Source of the DNA: an uncultured Lachnospiraceae bacterium
GTDB lineage: Bacteria > Bacillota > Clostridia > Lachnospirales > Lachnospiraceae
Length of the DNA: 64,000 bases
Assembly (NCBI GenBank): GCA_902761665.1
Contig: CACWLA010000004.1
Location: forward strand, 1 to 64,000
Direction: 5' to 3'
Of this stretch, positions 51,979 through 59,874 are shown one piece after another. How positions within the stretch are numbered: the stretch's first letter is position 1; the number at the start of each line of letters is the position of its first letter. The position numbers were made by a program, and so were the translations under genes. The notes beneath the pieces were generated by a model. That model did not search any database. It saw nothing but the letters and a program-made list of their open reading frames with translations, and was not told the DNA's origin.

Positions 51979-52013
51979 TATAAAAACGGCCCCGCTGCTG
52001 CGAGGCCGTTTTT
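51979..52013 (-). terminator. Terminator/attenuator in the liv leader
   Basis: AAAAACGGCC (51982-51991) pairs with GGCCGTTTTT (52004-52013). On the minus strand the stem ends in TTTTTATATA. It lies after the leader ORF and 33 bases before livJ, so it should terminate transcription before the structural genes unless prevented. Confidence 0.85.
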
Positions 52014-52033
52014 CTCTCGAAAACTCCTTCCGC

Positions 52034-52138
52034 CTAACAGCTCTGCCTTATGCTTTTGTCCACACGGAGAACAGCCTGCCGTACGATGACCAGCAGGCTT
52101 ACCAGTACAAGAATGATACCGGACGAAAGGGTGAACAT
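52034..52138 (-). CDS. Leader peptide rich in Ile/Leu/Val upstream of livJ
   Basis: This ORF of 34 codons has its ATG at 52136-52138 and TAG at 52034-52036. GAGAGGAG lies about nine bases upstream. The peptide contains GIILVLVSLLVIV, in which 11 of 12 residues from the first Ile are Ile, Leu or Val apart from one Ser; 16 of 34 residues are branched-chain. A 7-bp hairpin (AGCCTGC/GCAGGCT, 52073-52099) overlaps those codons. A terminator follows at 51979-52013. It is a strong candidate attenuation leader for the liv operon. A small membrane peptide is the alternative. Confidence 0.75.
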   Translation of the reverse strand: MFTLSSGIILVLVSLLVIVRQAVLRVDKSIRQSC

Positions 52139-52180
52139 GGGGCAAAACTCCTCTCGGAAGGAAAAACTTAATATGCGGCT

Positions 52181-52209
52181 ATTCTATGCCTTGTTTTTGT
52201 TCGTGTCAA
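52181..52209 (-). promoter_or_regulatory. Promoter of the liv operon leader
   Basis: On the minus strand a perfect TTGACA (52204-52209), a 17-base spacer and TAGAAT (52181-52186). Transcription would start near 52174, just before the leader ORF, leaving a 5' region of about 220 bases before livJ. Confidence 0.8.
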
Positions 52210-52255
52210 GAGATTTTTAAAAAAATAATTCTATTTATACGAAACCCACGGTCAC

Positions 52256-52348
52256 TGTCATCCTGAGGAGCGAAGTACCCGCAGGGTACAAGTGACGAAG
52301 GATCTTCAAATCAAGGCAGAAAGATCCTTCGCTGCGCTCAGGATGACA
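52256..52348. repeat. Dispersed inverted-repeat element
   Basis: The 93-base element has ends TGTCATCCTGAG (52256-52267) and CTCAGGATGACA (52337-52348) and internal GAAGGATCTT/AAGATCCTTC arms. Related halves recur at 56844-56879 and more weakly at 47132-47158 and 50739-50752. Such TCATCCTGAG...GAAGGATC hairpins are known as dispersed intergenic repeats in many bacteria. It lies between the liv promoter and the AraC gene end. Confidence 0.75.
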
Positions 52349-52362
52349 AATCTGAGAAACTT

Positions 52363-53250
52363 TTATTTCCTGCTCCTGTATTTCAGTGGGGTGGTCTTCA
52401 GCTCGGCGCGGAAGGCTTCGATGAAGTAGGACGAAGAACAGAATCCGGTCTCAAGCGCGATGCGGGAGACCGGCCAGTCGGTTTCCTCGAGAAGCTCGGT
52501 CGCCCGTGCGAGGCGGTAGGCCTTCAGGTAATGAAAGATCGTCTCGCCGGTCGTCCGCTTGAACTGCCGGCAGCACTCGCTCCCGGAGTACATTACCTCC
52601 CGGGCGATCCCGTCAAGGCTTACGGGCTCGGCAAAATGCGCCCGCAGGTATGCCATGATGCGGCGTACGAGCTCACCGGTCTCCTCCTGCCCGCTCTCCT
52701 CGCCCGCTTTCCCCGCCGCAGTCCCCTGCAGGAGTGCCAGCCACAGCAGGCTGATCCGTGCCTGAATGGCCATCTCATAGCCGAAGGTTTTCGCGTCGTA
52801 GAGCGCACCGATCGCCCGGATCTCCTCCAGCAGTTCGTTCTGCCAGGGGATCTCTTTTTTCAGAGAGCCGTGTTCCGGCCCGCCCGCGCCCACGTAGGGC
52901 TCCACGTATTTGCTCGCCGAAACGGAGCCGGGAAAGCCGCCCAGCATCCGCGGATGAAAGTCCAGGCAGAGGTAGGCGGAATCCGGGTCTCCGACCGGCC
53001 TTGCCATGTGCAGGCGCCCGCTGTTCACGAAGAAGCCTTCGCCTTCGGCAAGCAGGTACTGTGCCCCGCTCACCTGAAAATTCATGCGTCCCTTCGTCAC
53101 CACGCAGAGCTGGATCTCGTCGTGCCAGTGCCAGTTGATGTAGCCCAGAACGCACTCGCTCATGACGTAATGGTAGACCGCCACCGGGAATTCCGCGGTG
53201 CCGTGCTGCTTGATTTCCTTCTGATCGTCCAATACGCTTATCGAAATCAT
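52363..53250 (-). CDS. AraC family transcriptional regulator with cupin N-terminus
   Basis: The protein has an N-terminal cupin-like sensing domain (HWHDEIQLCVVTKGRMNF ... LLAEGEGFFVNSGRLH). The C-terminal 100 residues have the two AraC HTH motifs: LDGIAREVMYSGSECCRQFKRTTGETI and WPVSRIALETGFCSSSYFIEAFRAELKTTPLKYR. The start may be 53250 (MISISVLDD) or an upstream ATG at 53313; neither has a strong ribosome-binding site. It is divergent from serC and convergent to nothing; its targets and ligand are unknown. Confidence 0.88.
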   Translation of the reverse strand: MISISVLDDQKEIKQHGTAEFPVAVYHYVMSECVLGYINWHWHDEIQLCVVTKGRMNFQVSGAQYLLAEGEGFFVNSGRLHMARPVGDPDSAYLCLDFHPRMLGGFPGSVSASKYVEPYVGAGGPEHGSLKKEIPWQNELLEEIRAIGALYDAKTFGYEMAIQARISLLWLALLQGTAAGKAGEESGQEETGELVRRIMAYLRAHFAEPVSLDGIAREVMYSGSECCRQFKRTTGETIFHYLKAYRLARATELLEETDWPVSRIALETGFCSSSYFIEAFRAELKTTPLKYRSRK

Positions 53251-53381
53251 GTCATTTCTCAATCCTGTTATATTTTCATCCTTTATTATGATATTATTCC
53301 GCAAAATATGCAACTATAATTTTATTATCGTAAAGCAGTAAACAATTGCCCCAGGGCATGCATATTCAAGGAGGAACTGTG

Positions 53382-54470
53382 ATGAATTACGGTCGTACTT
53401 TTAACTTCTCCGCCGGCCCCGCCATGATGCCGGAACCCGTGCTGGAAGAGATCCAGGGCGAGATGATGAACTACCGCGGCAGCGGCATGTGCGTGATGGA
53501 AATGAGCCACCGCTCCAAGGTCTTCGAACAGATCATTCAGGACGCGGAAGCCGATCTTCGGAAACTCATGAACATTCCCGACAACTACAAGGTCCTCTTC
53601 ATCCAGGGCGGCGGCACCCTGCAGTTCGCCATGGTCCCCATGAATCTGATGAAGAACGGCAAGGCCGTCTACATCGAGACCGGCTCCTGGTCCAAGAAGG
53701 CCATTGCCGAAGCGAAGAAGTACGGCGAAGTGATCATCGCCGCCTCTTCGAAGGATAAGAACTTCAGCTACATTCCGGACTGCTCCGACCTGGACATCCC
53801 GGAAGACGCCGACTACGTCTACATCTGCGAGAACGAGACCATCAACGGCACCACCTACTTTGAGCTGCCGAACACTAAGGGCCACGTCCTCGTTTCCGAC
53901 CAGTCCTCCATGTTCCTCTCCCGTCCCTGCGACGTGTCGAAGTACGGCCTCATCTGGGCAGGCGTCCAGAAGAACGTGGGTCCTGCCGGCCTTGCCGTCG
54001 TCATCATCCGCGAGGATCTGATCCGTGACGATCTGCCGGCCTACGTCCCGACCTACCTGAACTACAAGACCCATGCGGACGCCGCCTCCCTGTACAACAC
54101 CCCGAACTGCTGGGCCATCTACTGCTGCGGCAAAGTGTTCAAATATCTGCAGAACACCATCGGCGGACTGGAAGCCATGAACAGGCTCAATGAAGAAAAG
54201 GCCGCTGTCCTGTACGACTTCCTGGACAGCAGCAAGCTCTTCAAGGGCGCCGTCGTGAAAAAGGACCGTTCTCTGATGAACGTTCCGTTCGTCACCCCGA
54301 GCAAGGAAATGGATGCAGACGTCGTCGCAGCCTCCGTCGCCGCCGGCTTCAGCAACCTGAAGGGCCACAAGAGCGTGGGCGGCCTCAGAGCCTCCATCTA
54401 CAACGCCATGCCGAAGGAAGGCGTCGAAGCCCTCGTTGCTTTCCTGAAAGACTACGAAGCGAAACACTGA
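53382..54470 (+). CDS. serC: Phosphoserine aminotransferase
   Basis: The 362-residue PLP enzyme starts RTFNFSAGPAMMPEPVLEEIQ and has the lysine region IWAGVQKNVGPAGLAVVIIRED, which carries the PLP-binding Lys, as well as GGTLQFAMVPMNL. It makes 3-phosphoserine from phosphohydroxypyruvate and glutamate. AAGGAGG stands eight bases before the ATG at 53382. A TATAAT-like element at 53315-53320 may be its -10. It is followed by serA, so serine is made from this operon. Confidence 0.96.
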   Translation: MNYGRTFNFSAGPAMMPEPVLEEIQGEMMNYRGSGMCVMEMSHRSKVFEQIIQDAEADLRKLMNIPDNYKVLFIQGGGTLQFAMVPMNLMKNGKAVYIETGSWSKKAIAEAKKYGEVIIAASSKDKNFSYIPDCSDLDIPEDADYVYICENETINGTTYFELPNTKGHVLVSDQSSMFLSRPCDVSKYGLIWAGVQKNVGPAGLAVVIIREDLIRDDLPAYVPTYLNYKTHADAASLYNTPNCWAIYCCGKVFKYLQNTIGGLEAMNRLNEEKAAVLYDFLDSSKLFKGAVVKKDRSLMNVPFVTPSKEMDADVVAASVAAGFSNLKGHKSVGGLRASIYNAMPKEGVEALVAFLKDYEAKH

Positions 54471-54488
54471 GACGGAGAGGTAAAGACC

Positions 54489-55406
54489 ATGGCAATTCGT
54501 ATCTTAGTGACCGACGGCATGGATGCCGCGGCAGTTGAGAACTTACGGAACGACGGTTACGAGATCGTCGAGAAATTCTATGAACCGGCCGAGCTCGGTG
54601 CGGCGCTTCGCGACTTTGACTGCGTCATCATCCGCTCCGCGACCAAGATCAAGGAAGCGCAGATCGACGAAGCGAAGGGCTCCCGCCTGAAACTCATCAT
54701 CCGTGCCGGCGTCGGCGTCGACAACATCGCCGTCAAGTACGCTGAAGCGAACGGCATCGCCGTGAAAAACACCCCGAACTCCTCCTCCAACGCGGTGGCG
54801 GAGCTTGCGATCGCTCACCTTTTCTCCTGCGCCAGGTACATTTCCCTTGCCGGCCACACCATGCGCGAGCATCTGTGGGAGAAAAAAGCCTATTCCAAGG
54901 GCTTCGAGCTGGAAGGCAAGACCATGGGTGTCATCGGCTACGGCCGCATCGGTCGCCTGGTCGGAAAGAAGGCGCAGGCACTCGGCATGAACGTCCTGTC
55001 TGTCGTTCACCGCAATAAACCTGAAGGCGTCGAATGCGAGACCATGCATTTCGTGACCATGGATGAACTGCTGGCGAAATCCGACATCATCACGCTCTGC
55101 GCTCCCGGCGCCGCCGAAGGTCCACTGGTTTCCGCAGAGTCCATCGCGAAGATGAAGGACGGCGTGGTGATCATCAACGTCTCACGCGGTTCCAACGTGG
55201 ACGAAGCTGCCCTCCTGGATGCCCTGAATTCCGGCAAGGTGAAAGCCGCCGGCCTTGACGTCTGGCTGAGCGAGAAGGAACCCAACTGGGCGCTCGCCGA
55301 ACACCCTGCCGTCAGCTGCACGCCGCACGTCGGTGCGGGCACGAAGGAAGCCCAGAAGAAGATCGGAAAAGAATTGATCAGCGTCGTCAAGGGATTCTTT
55401 GAATAA
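54489..55406 (+). CDS. serA: D-3-phosphoglycerate dehydrogenase, short form
   Basis: The 305-residue NAD-dependent 2-hydroxyacid dehydrogenase has GVIGYGRIGRLVGKKAQALGM for NAD, NVSRGSNVDE with the catalytic Arg, the Glu in LSEKEPNW and the His in CTPHVGAGTKEAQ. It lacks the ACT or ASB C-terminal domains of longer PGDH, so serine feedback by that route is not expected. The pairing with serC supports a phosphoglycerate substrate. GAGAGGT precedes the start. Confidence 0.92.
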   Translation: MAIRILVTDGMDAAAVENLRNDGYEIVEKFYEPAELGAALRDFDCVIIRSATKIKEAQIDEAKGSRLKLIIRAGVGVDNIAVKYAEANGIAVKNTPNSSSNAVAELAIAHLFSCARYISLAGHTMREHLWEKKAYSKGFELEGKTMGVIGYGRIGRLVGKKAQALGMNVLSVVHRNKPEGVECETMHFVTMDELLAKSDIITLCAPGAAEGPLVSAESIAKMKDGVVIINVSRGSNVDEAALLDALNSGKVKAAGLDVWLSEKEPNWALAEHPAVSCTPHVGAGTKEAQKKIGKELISVVKGFFE

Positions 55407-55414
55407 AACAGCGG

Positions 55415-55466
55415 AAAGCCGTGAACGGACTGCATGACAGCAGCAGTTTCTCTTCACGGCTTTTTT
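55415..55466 (+). terminator. Terminator-like hairpin after serA
   Basis: AAAGCCGTGAA (55415-55425) pairs with TTCACGGCTTT (55453-55463), with an inner CTG/CAG stem and six T. It sits just before the DUF1015 ribosome-binding site, so it may lower read-through into that gene. Confidence 0.75.
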
Positions 55467-55479
55467 GAAAGGAAAGATC

Positions 55480-56766
55480 ATGAATACTCATTTATTTGAC
55501 GGCCTTGGCTTTTCGCCGGCCGACATTCTCCTGCCGAAGGACGGCACTGACATGACCAAGTGGGCGGTCATCGCCTGCGACCAGTTCACCTCCGAACCTG
55601 AGTACTGGCAGGCCGTGGAAGAGCAGGTCGGGGACGCCCCCTCTGCCTACCGCCTGATCCTGCCGGAAGCGCACTTAAATGACGCGGACGTTGACGGGCA
55701 GATCGCCGCGATCAACGGATCGATGAAGCAATATCTTGCCGACGGCATCTTCAAAACTTACGAAGACGCGCTCATCTATGTCGAACGCACCCAGACCGAC
55801 GGGCGGGTACGCCACGGGCTGATCGGCAAGGTCGACCTCGACTGCTATGATTTCACGCCCGGCAGCGGCGCCCTCATCCGCGCGACCGAAGGGACTGTCC
55901 TGGACCGCATCCCGCCGCGGGTAAGAGTAAGAAAGGACGCTCCCATCGAACTCCCGCACATCATGGTGCTGATCGACGACCCGGAAAAGACCGTCATCGA
56001 ACCGCTGACTGCGGGAACGGACGGCATGCAGCCGGTCTACGATTTCGAGCTGATGCAGGGCGGCGGCCGCATCAGAGGCTGGCTCCTCGGCGGCGCGCAG
56101 AAAGCTGCCGTCGCGGCAGCCCTGAACGCCCTGAAGAGCCCGGAAGTGCAGGAAGCGAAATACGACCTGAAAGATGCCGCGCCGCTTCTCTACGCAATGG
56201 GCGACGGCAACCACTCTCTTGCCACCGCGAAGCAGTGCTTTGAGGACCTGAAGGCCCGCGAAGGCGAGGCGGCTTACGCCTCTCCTGCCCGCTACGCGCT
56301 CGTGGAACTCGTCAACAACCATGACGATGCCCTGCAGTTCGAACCCATCCACCGGGTGGTCTTCGGCGTCGATCCGGAAGACGTCATGACGGCCTTCTTC
56401 GCGGCGCATCCCGGCGCGCACGACGGCATCGGCGAAGGCCACGTGATCGAATATCTCTTCGGGGGCGGACACGGCTTCGTGACCGTGCCGGATCCCGAGA
56501 AGCAGCTGCCGGTCGGAACGCTCCAGGCTTTCCTGGACGTGTACGTGAAGGCGCACGAAGGTGCGAGCGTCGACTACATCCACGATGACGACGTCGTGGA
56601 GCGCCTGTCCATGCAGAAGAATGCCATCGGCTTCAAGCTGCCGGCCATGGGCAAGGACCAGCTCTTCAGGACCGTCATGGCAGACGGTGTTCTGCCCCGC
56701 AAGACCTTCTCCATGGGTCACGCAAGGGATAAGCGGTACTATCTCGAGGCGAGAAAGATCAAATAG
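55480..56766 (+). CDS. DUF1015 family protein
   Basis: The 428-residue protein matches DUF1015 (HI0933-unrelated, often annotated as an SpoOJ/ParA/ParB-like protein). Its features are LPKDGTDMTKWAVIACDQFTSEPEYW near the start, YAMGDGNHSLATAKQ in the middle and ARYALVELVNNHDDALQFEPIHRVVF. The DGNHS segment looks like an active site. Its chromosomal link to serC-serA is common in clostridia and suggests a serine-related role; serine kinase activity has been reported for relatives of ParB-like folds, but I do not assert it here. GAAAGGAAAG precedes 55480. Confidence 0.82.
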   Translation: MNTHLFDGLGFSPADILLPKDGTDMTKWAVIACDQFTSEPEYWQAVEEQVGDAPSAYRLILPEAHLNDADVDGQIAAINGSMKQYLADGIFKTYEDALIYVERTQTDGRVRHGLIGKVDLDCYDFTPGSGALIRATEGTVLDRIPPRVRVRKDAPIELPHIMVLIDDPEKTVIEPLTAGTDGMQPVYDFELMQGGGRIRGWLLGGAQKAAVAAALNALKSPEVQEAKYDLKDAAPLLYAMGDGNHSLATAKQCFEDLKAREGEAAYASPARYALVELVNNHDDALQFEPIHRVVFGVDPEDVMTAFFAAHPGAHDGIGEGHVIEYLFGGGHGFVTVPDPEKQLPVGTLQAFLDVYVKAHEGASVDYIHDDDVVERLSMQKNAIGFKLPAMGKDQLFRTVMADGVLPRKTFSMGHARDKRYYLEARKIK

Positions 56767-56782
56767 ATCCTGCTGATTTGAC

Positions 56783-56825
56783 AGCCTCCCTGCAAAATGC
56801 TATAAGCATTGCAGAGAGGCTTTTT
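56783..56825 (+). terminator. Terminator after the DUF1015 gene
   Basis: AGCCTC...GCAAAATGCT pairs with AGCATTGC...GAGGCT around a short ATA loop and ends in TTTTTC. Confidence 0.85.
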
Positions 56826-56843
56826 CTTAATCAGTAAAGCCTC

Positions 56844-56879
56844 TGTCATCCTGCGGAGCGAAGCGACGAAGGATCTTCG
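56844..56879. repeat. Half copy of the TGTCATCCTG repeat
   Basis: TGTCATCCTGCGGAGCGAAG followed by CGACGAAGGATCTTC matches the left part of the element at 52256-52348. It ends 15 bases before plsY, overlapping its leader. Confidence 0.7.
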
Positions 56880-56893
56880 AAAGGAGCCCTTTC

Positions 56894-57517
56894 ATGAAAT
56901 ATCTTCTGTATCTTCCCGTCATTCTCATCAGCTATGCGATAGGCAGCGTGAGCATGGCGCATTTCCTGTCCGGCCGGAAAGGCTTTGACATCCGCGAGAA
57001 AGGCTCCGGCAACATGGGGGCGTCGAACGCCATGATCACCATGGGCTGGGGCGCCGGCGTCATTACCGCCCTCTTCGACATGGCCAAGGCCGCGCTCTGC
57101 GTTTTCGCCGCGGACCGCCTGCTGGGGGAAACGCTCCCCTGCGTCGGCGCGGCTGCCGGCGTTGCCGCGATCATCGGCCATATTTTCCCCTTCTATCTGC
57201 AGTTTAAGGGCGGAAAGGGTCTCGCCTGCTTCCTGGGCACGACGCTTGCCCTCGACTGGCGGGTCTTCCTCGGCGCGCTCGTGATCGTCGCAGCCATTAC
57301 CCTCATCACGGATTACATCGCCATTGGGACGCTCGCCGCTGCGACCCTGGTCCCCATCGCCCTCTCCATCCTTCACCGGAACATCCTGCGCGGCGTCATC
57401 GTCTGCATCGGGCCGGTCATCATGTTCATAAAGCACCGCGACAACTTTAGGCGCATCAAAGACGGCACCGAGATCGGCTTCATCCGTGCGCGAAAAGGGG
57501 AAGGAAGAGTCAAATAA
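56894..57517 (+). CDS. plsY: Glycerol-3-phosphate acyltransferase PlsY
   Basis: The 207-residue protein has five membrane segments and the PlsY motifs: GSGNMGASNAM (motif 1), the second GHIFPFYLQFKGGKGLACFLG with the Lys-Gly glycine-rich loop, and KHRDNFRRIKDGTE at the end. It acylates glycerol-3-phosphate from acyl-phosphate, the first phospholipid step. AAAGGAG precedes the start. The next gene follows within 25 bases. Confidence 0.95.
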   Translation: MKYLLYLPVILISYAIGSVSMAHFLSGRKGFDIREKGSGNMGASNAMITMGWGAGVITALFDMAKAALCVFAADRLLGETLPCVGAAAGVAAIIGHIFPFYLQFKGGKGLACFLGTTLALDWRVFLGALVIVAAITLITDYIAIGTLAAATLVPIALSILHRNILRGVIVCIGPVIMFIKHRDNFRRIKDGTEIGFIRARKGEGRVK

Positions 57518-57541
57518 ATCTTGAACACGCCAAGGAGCAGC

Positions 57542-59854
57542 ATGCAAACACTTTCCGAATCCTATCCGCTGACCGGCCTTTCCGAGGCCGAAGCTGCCGA
57601 GCGTAAGGCGGGGGGCCTTGTCAACACACCCGTCAAGCCCCCGTCCAAATCCGTTCCACAGATCGTTTTCAGCAACGTTTTTACCTATTTCAACCTGGTC
57701 TATTCGATTTTCGCAGCGATCCTCCTGTCGATCGGATCCTACCGTGACCTCGGCTTCATGGGCGTCATCGTCTGCAACACCCTGATCGGGATCGTGCAGG
57801 AGCTGCGCTCCAAGAAGGTGCTGGACAAACTGAACGTCCTGCACGCGCCAACGGCGCTCGTCCTCCGGGACGGGAAGGAGCAGCGGATCCCCGCGGCGGA
57901 ACTCGTCCGGGACGACCTCGTCCTCTTCAGGGCCGGCGACCAGATCCCAGCAGATGCAGAGGTCGTTTCCGGGGCCGCCTCGCTCAACGAATCGCTCCTT
58001 ACCGGTGAAGCGGACGAGATCAAAAAGGCGCCGGGCGATGAACTGATGTCCGGTTCCTTCGTGGTCTCCGGTTCGCTCAGGGCGCGTCTTACCCGCGTCG
58101 GCGCCGAGTCCTACATCTCGCAGCTGACCCTGAAGGCCAAGGCCATGAAGAGCGGTGAGGATTCCGAGATCGTCCGCTCGCTCAACCGCCTCGTCAAGAT
58201 CATGGGCTTCGCCATCATCCCGATCGGTGCTGCGCTCTTTTTCCGCCAGCAGCCCCTCTTCGGCTTTAACGACAACATGCGCTCCACGATCGCCGCAGTC
58301 ATGGGCATGATCCCCGAAGGGCTCTTCCTGCTCGCCAGCATCACGCTTGCGATCAGCGCCGTCAGGCTCGCGCAGAACCAGGTCCTCATCCACAACATGA
58401 AGTGCATCGAGACCCTGGCCAGAGTCGACGTCCTCTGCGTCGACAAGACGGGGACCATCACCGAGCCGGCAATGACGGTCGCCGGCTGCGAAGCGGCCGA
58501 AGGGACGCTCGAAGCGCTTAACGCCCTCCTCTCCGATTTTGCCGCCGCGCAGGACGCGGACAATATCACCATGCGCGCCCTGAAAGCTTATTTCACCGCG
58601 CCGTCCGGCCGGAAGGCGGTGTCCGCCTCCGGTTTCTCTTCTCAGTTCAAATACAGCGGCGTCTGCTTTGAAGGCGCAAATTTCGTTCTCGGTGCGCCCG
58701 AATTTCTGCTGAAGGCATCTTATGAAACATACCGTGAACGGATCGAAGCGCGCAGCCGGGAAGGGCTCCGCGTGCTGGCCTTCGGTACGACCGAAGCCGT
58801 CCCCGACGGCAGGGAGCTGACAGCTCCCGTAAGACTTCTCGGCCTGGTCTTCCTGGACAATGCCATCCGCGAAAGCGCGCCGTCCACCTTCCGCTTTTTC
58901 GCGGAGCAGGGCGTGGCGATCAAGGTCATCTCCGGCGACAACCCGGTCACGGTCAGCCGCATCGCCGCCCGCGCCGGCATCCCGGATGCAGAAAGCTACG
59001 TGGACGCATCGGCGCTTAAGACCGAGGAGGAGGCAAAAGCTGCGATCCTCGCGCACACCGTCTTCGGCCGTGTTTCTCCGGAGCAGAAAAAGATCTTCGT
59101 GAGCGCGCTGAAGGAAGCCGGCCACACGGTTGCGATGACCGGTGACGGCGTGAACGACATCCTGGCCATGAAAGAATCCGACTGCTCGGTCGCCATGGCT
59201 GCGGGGAGCGACGCCGCGGTGCAGGCTTCCCAGCTGGTCCTGCTCGAATCCGATTTCGCGAAGATGCCCGCCGTCGTGGACGAAGGCCGCCGTGTCGTGA
59301 ACAACCTCGAGCGTTCGGGCAGCTTCTATCTGGTGAAGAACGTCTTCTCCTTCCTGATCGCACTTTCCGCCATCTGCATCGGTTTTACCTACCCGCTGCT
59401 GCCGCTCCAGATCACGCTGATCGGCGCGTTCACCATCGGTGTGCCGTCCTTCTTCCTTGCGCAGGCGCCGAATAAGGATCTGATCCGCGGAAACTTCCTG
59501 AAGAACGTTTTCCGGAAAGCCCTGCCGGGCGGGATCGCAGACGCAGTCACCGTCATCCCGCTCGTTCTGATCGCTTCCAGCATGGATCTTCCTCTTAAGG
59601 AGGTCCGCACTGCCGCGACCGTGACCGTTGCCGCGATCGGCATGCTGATCCACTACGGGATCGCGCGCCCGCTCGACCGCTACAAGACCGTCGTCTTCGT
59701 CCTCTGCGGTGTCGGTCTCGTCCTGACCATGCTGGTCCTCCACGATCTGCTGGAACTCGTTCCCTTATCGCTTCCGGCCGCACTCCTTGCTGCCGGCGCA
59801 TTTGCCGTCGCCGTTCCCGTTTATCTGCTGCTGCGCAGGCTGCTGGAAAAATAA
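57542..59854 (+). CDS. HAD-IC P-type ATPase, CtpE-like cation pump
   Basis: The 770-residue pump has the TGEADE actuator loop, the phosphorylation site VLCVDKTGTITE, the hinge MTGDGVNDILAMKESD and about eight to ten membrane helices. The unusual GMIPEGLFLLASITLAI before DKTGT and the absence of heavy-metal CPC motifs fit the CtpE group, which has been linked to calcium or magnesium. The ATG at 57542 follows AAGGAG; an upstream TTG is possible. Ion specificity is not set by sequence. Confidence 0.88.
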   Translation: MQTLSESYPLTGLSEAEAAERKAGGLVNTPVKPPSKSVPQIVFSNVFTYFNLVYSIFAAILLSIGSYRDLGFMGVIVCNTLIGIVQELRSKKVLDKLNVLHAPTALVLRDGKEQRIPAAELVRDDLVLFRAGDQIPADAEVVSGAASLNESLLTGEADEIKKAPGDELMSGSFVVSGSLRARLTRVGAESYISQLTLKAKAMKSGEDSEIVRSLNRLVKIMGFAIIPIGAALFFRQQPLFGFNDNMRSTIAAVMGMIPEGLFLLASITLAISAVRLAQNQVLIHNMKCIETLARVDVLCVDKTGTITEPAMTVAGCEAAEGTLEALNALLSDFAAAQDADNITMRALKAYFTAPSGRKAVSASGFSSQFKYSGVCFEGANFVLGAPEFLLKASYETYRERIEARSREGLRVLAFGTTEAVPDGRELTAPVRLLGLVFLDNAIRESAPSTFRFFAEQGVAIKVISGDNPVTVSRIAARAGIPDAESYVDASALKTEEEAKAAILAHTVFGRVSPEQKKIFVSALKEAGHTVAMTGDGVNDILAMKESDCSVAMAAGSDAAVQASQLVLLESDFAKMPAVVDEGRRVVNNLERSGSFYLVKNVFSFLIALSAICIGFTYPLLPLQITLIGAFTIGVPSFFLAQAPNKDLIRGNFLKNVFRKALPGGIADAVTVIPLVLIASSMDLPLKEVRTAATVTVAAIGMLIHYGIARPLDRYKTVVFVLCGVGLVLTMLVLHDLLELVPLSLPAALLAAGAFAVAVPVYLLLRRLLEK

Positions 59855-59874
59855 AAACTGACGGAGGTATTGTC

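Noticed and set aside
52034-52138. Leader ORF as a type I toxin peptide
   Set aside because: It is hydrophobic like small toxins, but no antisense RNA promoter is apparent, and its place between promoter and terminator of a branched-chain amino acid operon fits an attenuator better. Not fully excluded.
56846-59743. Very long open frame on the minus strand opposite plsY and the P-type ATPase
   Set aside because: It is antisense to two well-supported genes, its product is rich in Asp/Gly/Arg/His low-complexity text, and it has no recognisable domain. Such frames are common in GC-rich DNA.
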